From an uncultured Sphingosinicella sp. (GTDB lineage: Bacteria; Pseudomonadota; Alphaproteobacteria; Sphingomonadales; Sphingomonadaceae), in contig CAMPIH010000029.1 of NCBI GenBank assembly GCA_946886275.1, positions 1 through 18,388 of the forward strand: a stretch of 18,388 nt of DNA, in the 5' to 3' direction. Positions 17,124 to 18,388 of this stretch are shown one piece after another. How positions within the stretch are numbered: the stretch's first letter is position 1; each line of letters starts with the position of its first letter. The notes beneath the pieces are model-generated. The model was not told where the DNA came from. It was given only the letters and a program-made list of their open reading frames with translations, and did not search any database. The translations under genes were made by a program, and so were the position numbers.

Positions 17124-17846
17124 ATGGCACGCGTTGCAGTCGTCACCGGCGGAACCCGCGGAATAGGCGAGGCGATCAGCATCGCGCTTCGCGATTCGGG
17201 CGTGACCGTGGCCGCCAATTATGCCGGTAACGAGGAGAGAGCGCGCGAGTTCAGCGACCGCACCGGGATCAAGTCCTACAAGTGGGACGTGTCGGATCTC
17301 GACGCCTGCATCGCCGGCGTCCAGCAGATCGAGAGCGAGCTCGGGCCGGTCGACGTGCTCGTCAACAATGCCGGGATCACCCGCGACGGCACGATGAAGC
17401 GGATGGACCGCCGCGCGTGGGAGGAAGTGATCGACGTCAATCTCGGCGGCTGCTTCAACATGGCCAAGGCGGTGTGGGACGGGATGAACGCCCGCAAATA
17501 TGGCCGGGTCGTCAATATCGGATCGATCAACGGCCAGGCCGGCCAATATGGCCAGGTCAATTATGCCGCCGCCAAATCCGGGATCCACGGCTTCACCAAG
17601 GCGCTGGCCCAGGAAGGCGCACGAGCCGGGATCACCGTCAACGCGATCGCCCCCGGCTATATCGACACCGACATGGTGGCGGCGGTGCCGGAGGACGTTC
17701 TCGCCAAGATCGTCGCCCGGATCCCGGTCGGCCGCCTCGGCCGAGCCGACGAGATCGCCCGCGGCGTGACTTTCCTGTGCTCCGAGGATGCCGGCTTCGT
17801 CACCGGATCGACCTTGTCGATCAACGGCGGCCAGCACATGTATTGA
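17124..17846 (+). CDS. phaB: Acetoacetyl-CoA reductase (PhaB type, SDR family)
   Basis: PhaB reduces acetoacetyl-CoA to (R)-3-hydroxybutyryl-CoA with NADPH for polyhydroxybutyrate synthesis. The 240-residue product is a classical short-chain dehydrogenase: cofactor loop TGGTRGIG at 8-15, NNAG at 81-84, and the catalytic triad Ser134, Tyr147 and Lys151 (YAAAK). GSINGQAGQYGQVNYAAAK and the end GFVTGSTLSINGGQHMY are characteristic of PhaB more than of FabG. A strong ribosome-binding site, AGGAGAGG (17112-17119), precedes ATG 17124. It follows hemH after 32 bp and may be cotranscribed. No phaA or phaC is present here, so the reductase is not in a full PHB operon. FabG-like activity remains possible. 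Confidence 0.9.
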   Translation: MARVAVVTGGTRGIGEAISIALRDSGVTVAANYAGNEERAREFSDRTGIKSYKWDVSDLDACIAGVQQIESELGPVDVLVNNAGITRDGTMKRMDRRAWEEVIDVNLGGCFNMAKAVWDGMNARKYGRVVNIGSINGQAGQYGQVNYAAAKSGIHGFTKALAQEGARAGITVNAIAPGYIDTDMVAAVPEDVLAKIVARIPVGRLGRADEIARGVTFLCSEDAGFVTGSTLSINGGQHMY

Positions 17847-17872
17847 GCGGGTGGGCGCGGATCCGAGCCGCC

Positions 17873-18094
17873 ATGGGTCCCGTGAAGCGATCGATCATGA
17901 TCGCCGGTCACTCGACCTCGATCAGCCTTGAGCCGGTCTTCTGGGACGCTCTTCGCGAGGCCGCGGAAGCCGATAGCCTGCCGCTCAACGCCCTCGTCGC
18001 CCGGATCGACGCCGATAGAGTCGCCGCCGACGATCCGCCCAATCTCGCGAGCGCGATCAGGGTATGGCTGTTTGCGCGGGAGAGAAGCCGATGA
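17873..18094 (+). CDS. Ribbon-helix-helix domain protein (PF13467-type)
   Basis: The 73-residue product reads MGPVKRSIMIAGHSTSISLEP and then FWDALREAAEADSLPLNALV, with NLASAIRVWLFARERSR at the end. The order is a short beta-strand (KRSIMIAG) followed by two helices, the ribbon-helix-helix fold used by small dimeric DNA-binding proteins. This alphaproteobacterial subgroup is recognisable by the basic strand followed by H-S/R-T-S-(I/V)-S-L-E. A GTG at 17882 is an alternative start. The stop overlaps the next gene's ATG (ATGA). A role as repressor of the VOC gene or of phaB is plausible but untested. No operator could be identified. Confidence 0.8.
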   Translation: MGPVKRSIMIAGHSTSISLEPVFWDALREAAEADSLPLNALVARIDADRVAADDPPNLASAIRVWLFARERSR

Positions 18095-18388
18095 GCGTCG
18101 AACTGAACCACACCATCGTCTGGTGTAGCGACAAGGCAAGGTCCGCTTACTTTCTCACCGAGATCCTCGGCCTGAAGTCGCCGCGTTCCTTTCTCCACTT
18201 CCTCGTCGTGGATCTCGACAACCGCGTTTCGCTCGATTTCTTCCAGAAGGACGGCTCCGTATCTCCGCAACATTATGCCTTCCTCGTCGGCGACTCGGCG
18301 TTCGACTCGGTTCTGGAGCGTCTGGAGCTTCGGGGCCTCGCTTTCTGGGCTGATCCCGCTCGCTCGCGGCCGAGCGAGATCAATCATC
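18091..18388 (+). CDS. VOC-superfamily (glyoxalase/bleomycin-resistance-like) protein, 3'-truncated by the window
   Basis: The frame is open from ATG 18091 to the window end, giving 99 complete codons. The product begins MSVELNHTIVWCSDKARSAYFLTEILGLK. A beta-rich half follows (FLHFLVVDLDNRVSLDFF), then HYAFLVGDSAFDSVLERLELRG. This is the beta-alpha-beta-beta-beta VOC module: His7 and the later HYAF histidine are where metal-binding residues often sit in the fold. The truncated C-terminus prevents assignment to dioxygenase, glyoxalase or resistance protein. The start overlaps the stop of the ribbon-helix-helix gene, implying coupled translation. Confidence 0.8.
   Translation, partial: MSVELNHTIVWCSDKARSAYFLTEILGLKSPRSFLHFLVVDLDNRVSLDFFQKDGSVSPQHYAFLVGDSAFDSVLERLELRGLAFWADPARSRPSEINH

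Overview
The window is high-GC chromosomal DNA of an alphaproteobacterium, most likely of the order Sphingomonadales. The evidence is the truB-rpsO-pnp order, a PNPase with a long Arg/Gly-rich tail, a circularly permuted (two-piece) tmRNA gene encoding the tag ANDNEALAIAA, an NDUFS4-type complex I accessory protein, and a truB that carries a palindrome of the type common in sphingomonad genomes. I see no insertion sequence, prophage, CRISPR array, tRNA or rRNA. The region reads as housekeeping chromosome, with the novelty in RNA structure and small uncharacterised genes.

Layout. (1) 1-3731: end of truB, then rpsO, a terminator hairpin, a structured pnp leader, pnp and a strong bidirectional terminator. 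(2) 3772-4987: a small outer-membrane beta-barrel gene on the minus strand, divergent from a lysine-rich hypothetical gene. (3) 5048-8753: the polyphosphate pair ppk and ppx, 4 bp apart. (4) 8771-10000, minus strand: a small lipoprotein, the permuted tmRNA gene with its own promoter and terminator, and mscL. (5) 10107-12823: lemA, two TPM-domain membrane protein genes and a NUDIX hydrolase. The last three overlap by ATGA junctions, and a 14-bp hairpin separates lemA from the rest. (6) 12863-13718, minus strand: the NDUFS4-like gene and a small exported hypothetical. (7) 13847-17846: a Tat-exported IorB-like molybdopterin dehydrogenase without a visible iron-sulfur partner, hemH overlapping it, then a phaB-like reductase. 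(8) 17873-18388: a ribbon-helix-helix protein overlapping a VOC-family gene cut by the window end.

The most notable material is in the 565 bp between the lipoprotein start and the mscL stop, which holds no protein gene. Read on the minus strand it is a complete two-piece tmRNA: acceptor piece ending CCA, a 30-nt intervening segment, then a coding piece whose 5' strand pairs with the acceptor strand through a G-U third pair, the alanine identity element. Downstream of the tag are three hairpins with almost identical 14-15 nt loops but unrelated stems. I do not recognise this triplicated element. Other structures worth checking are the pnp leader hairpins, the lemA-TPM hairpin and the palindrome inside truB. 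I did not find a convincing new multi-gene defence or metabolic system.
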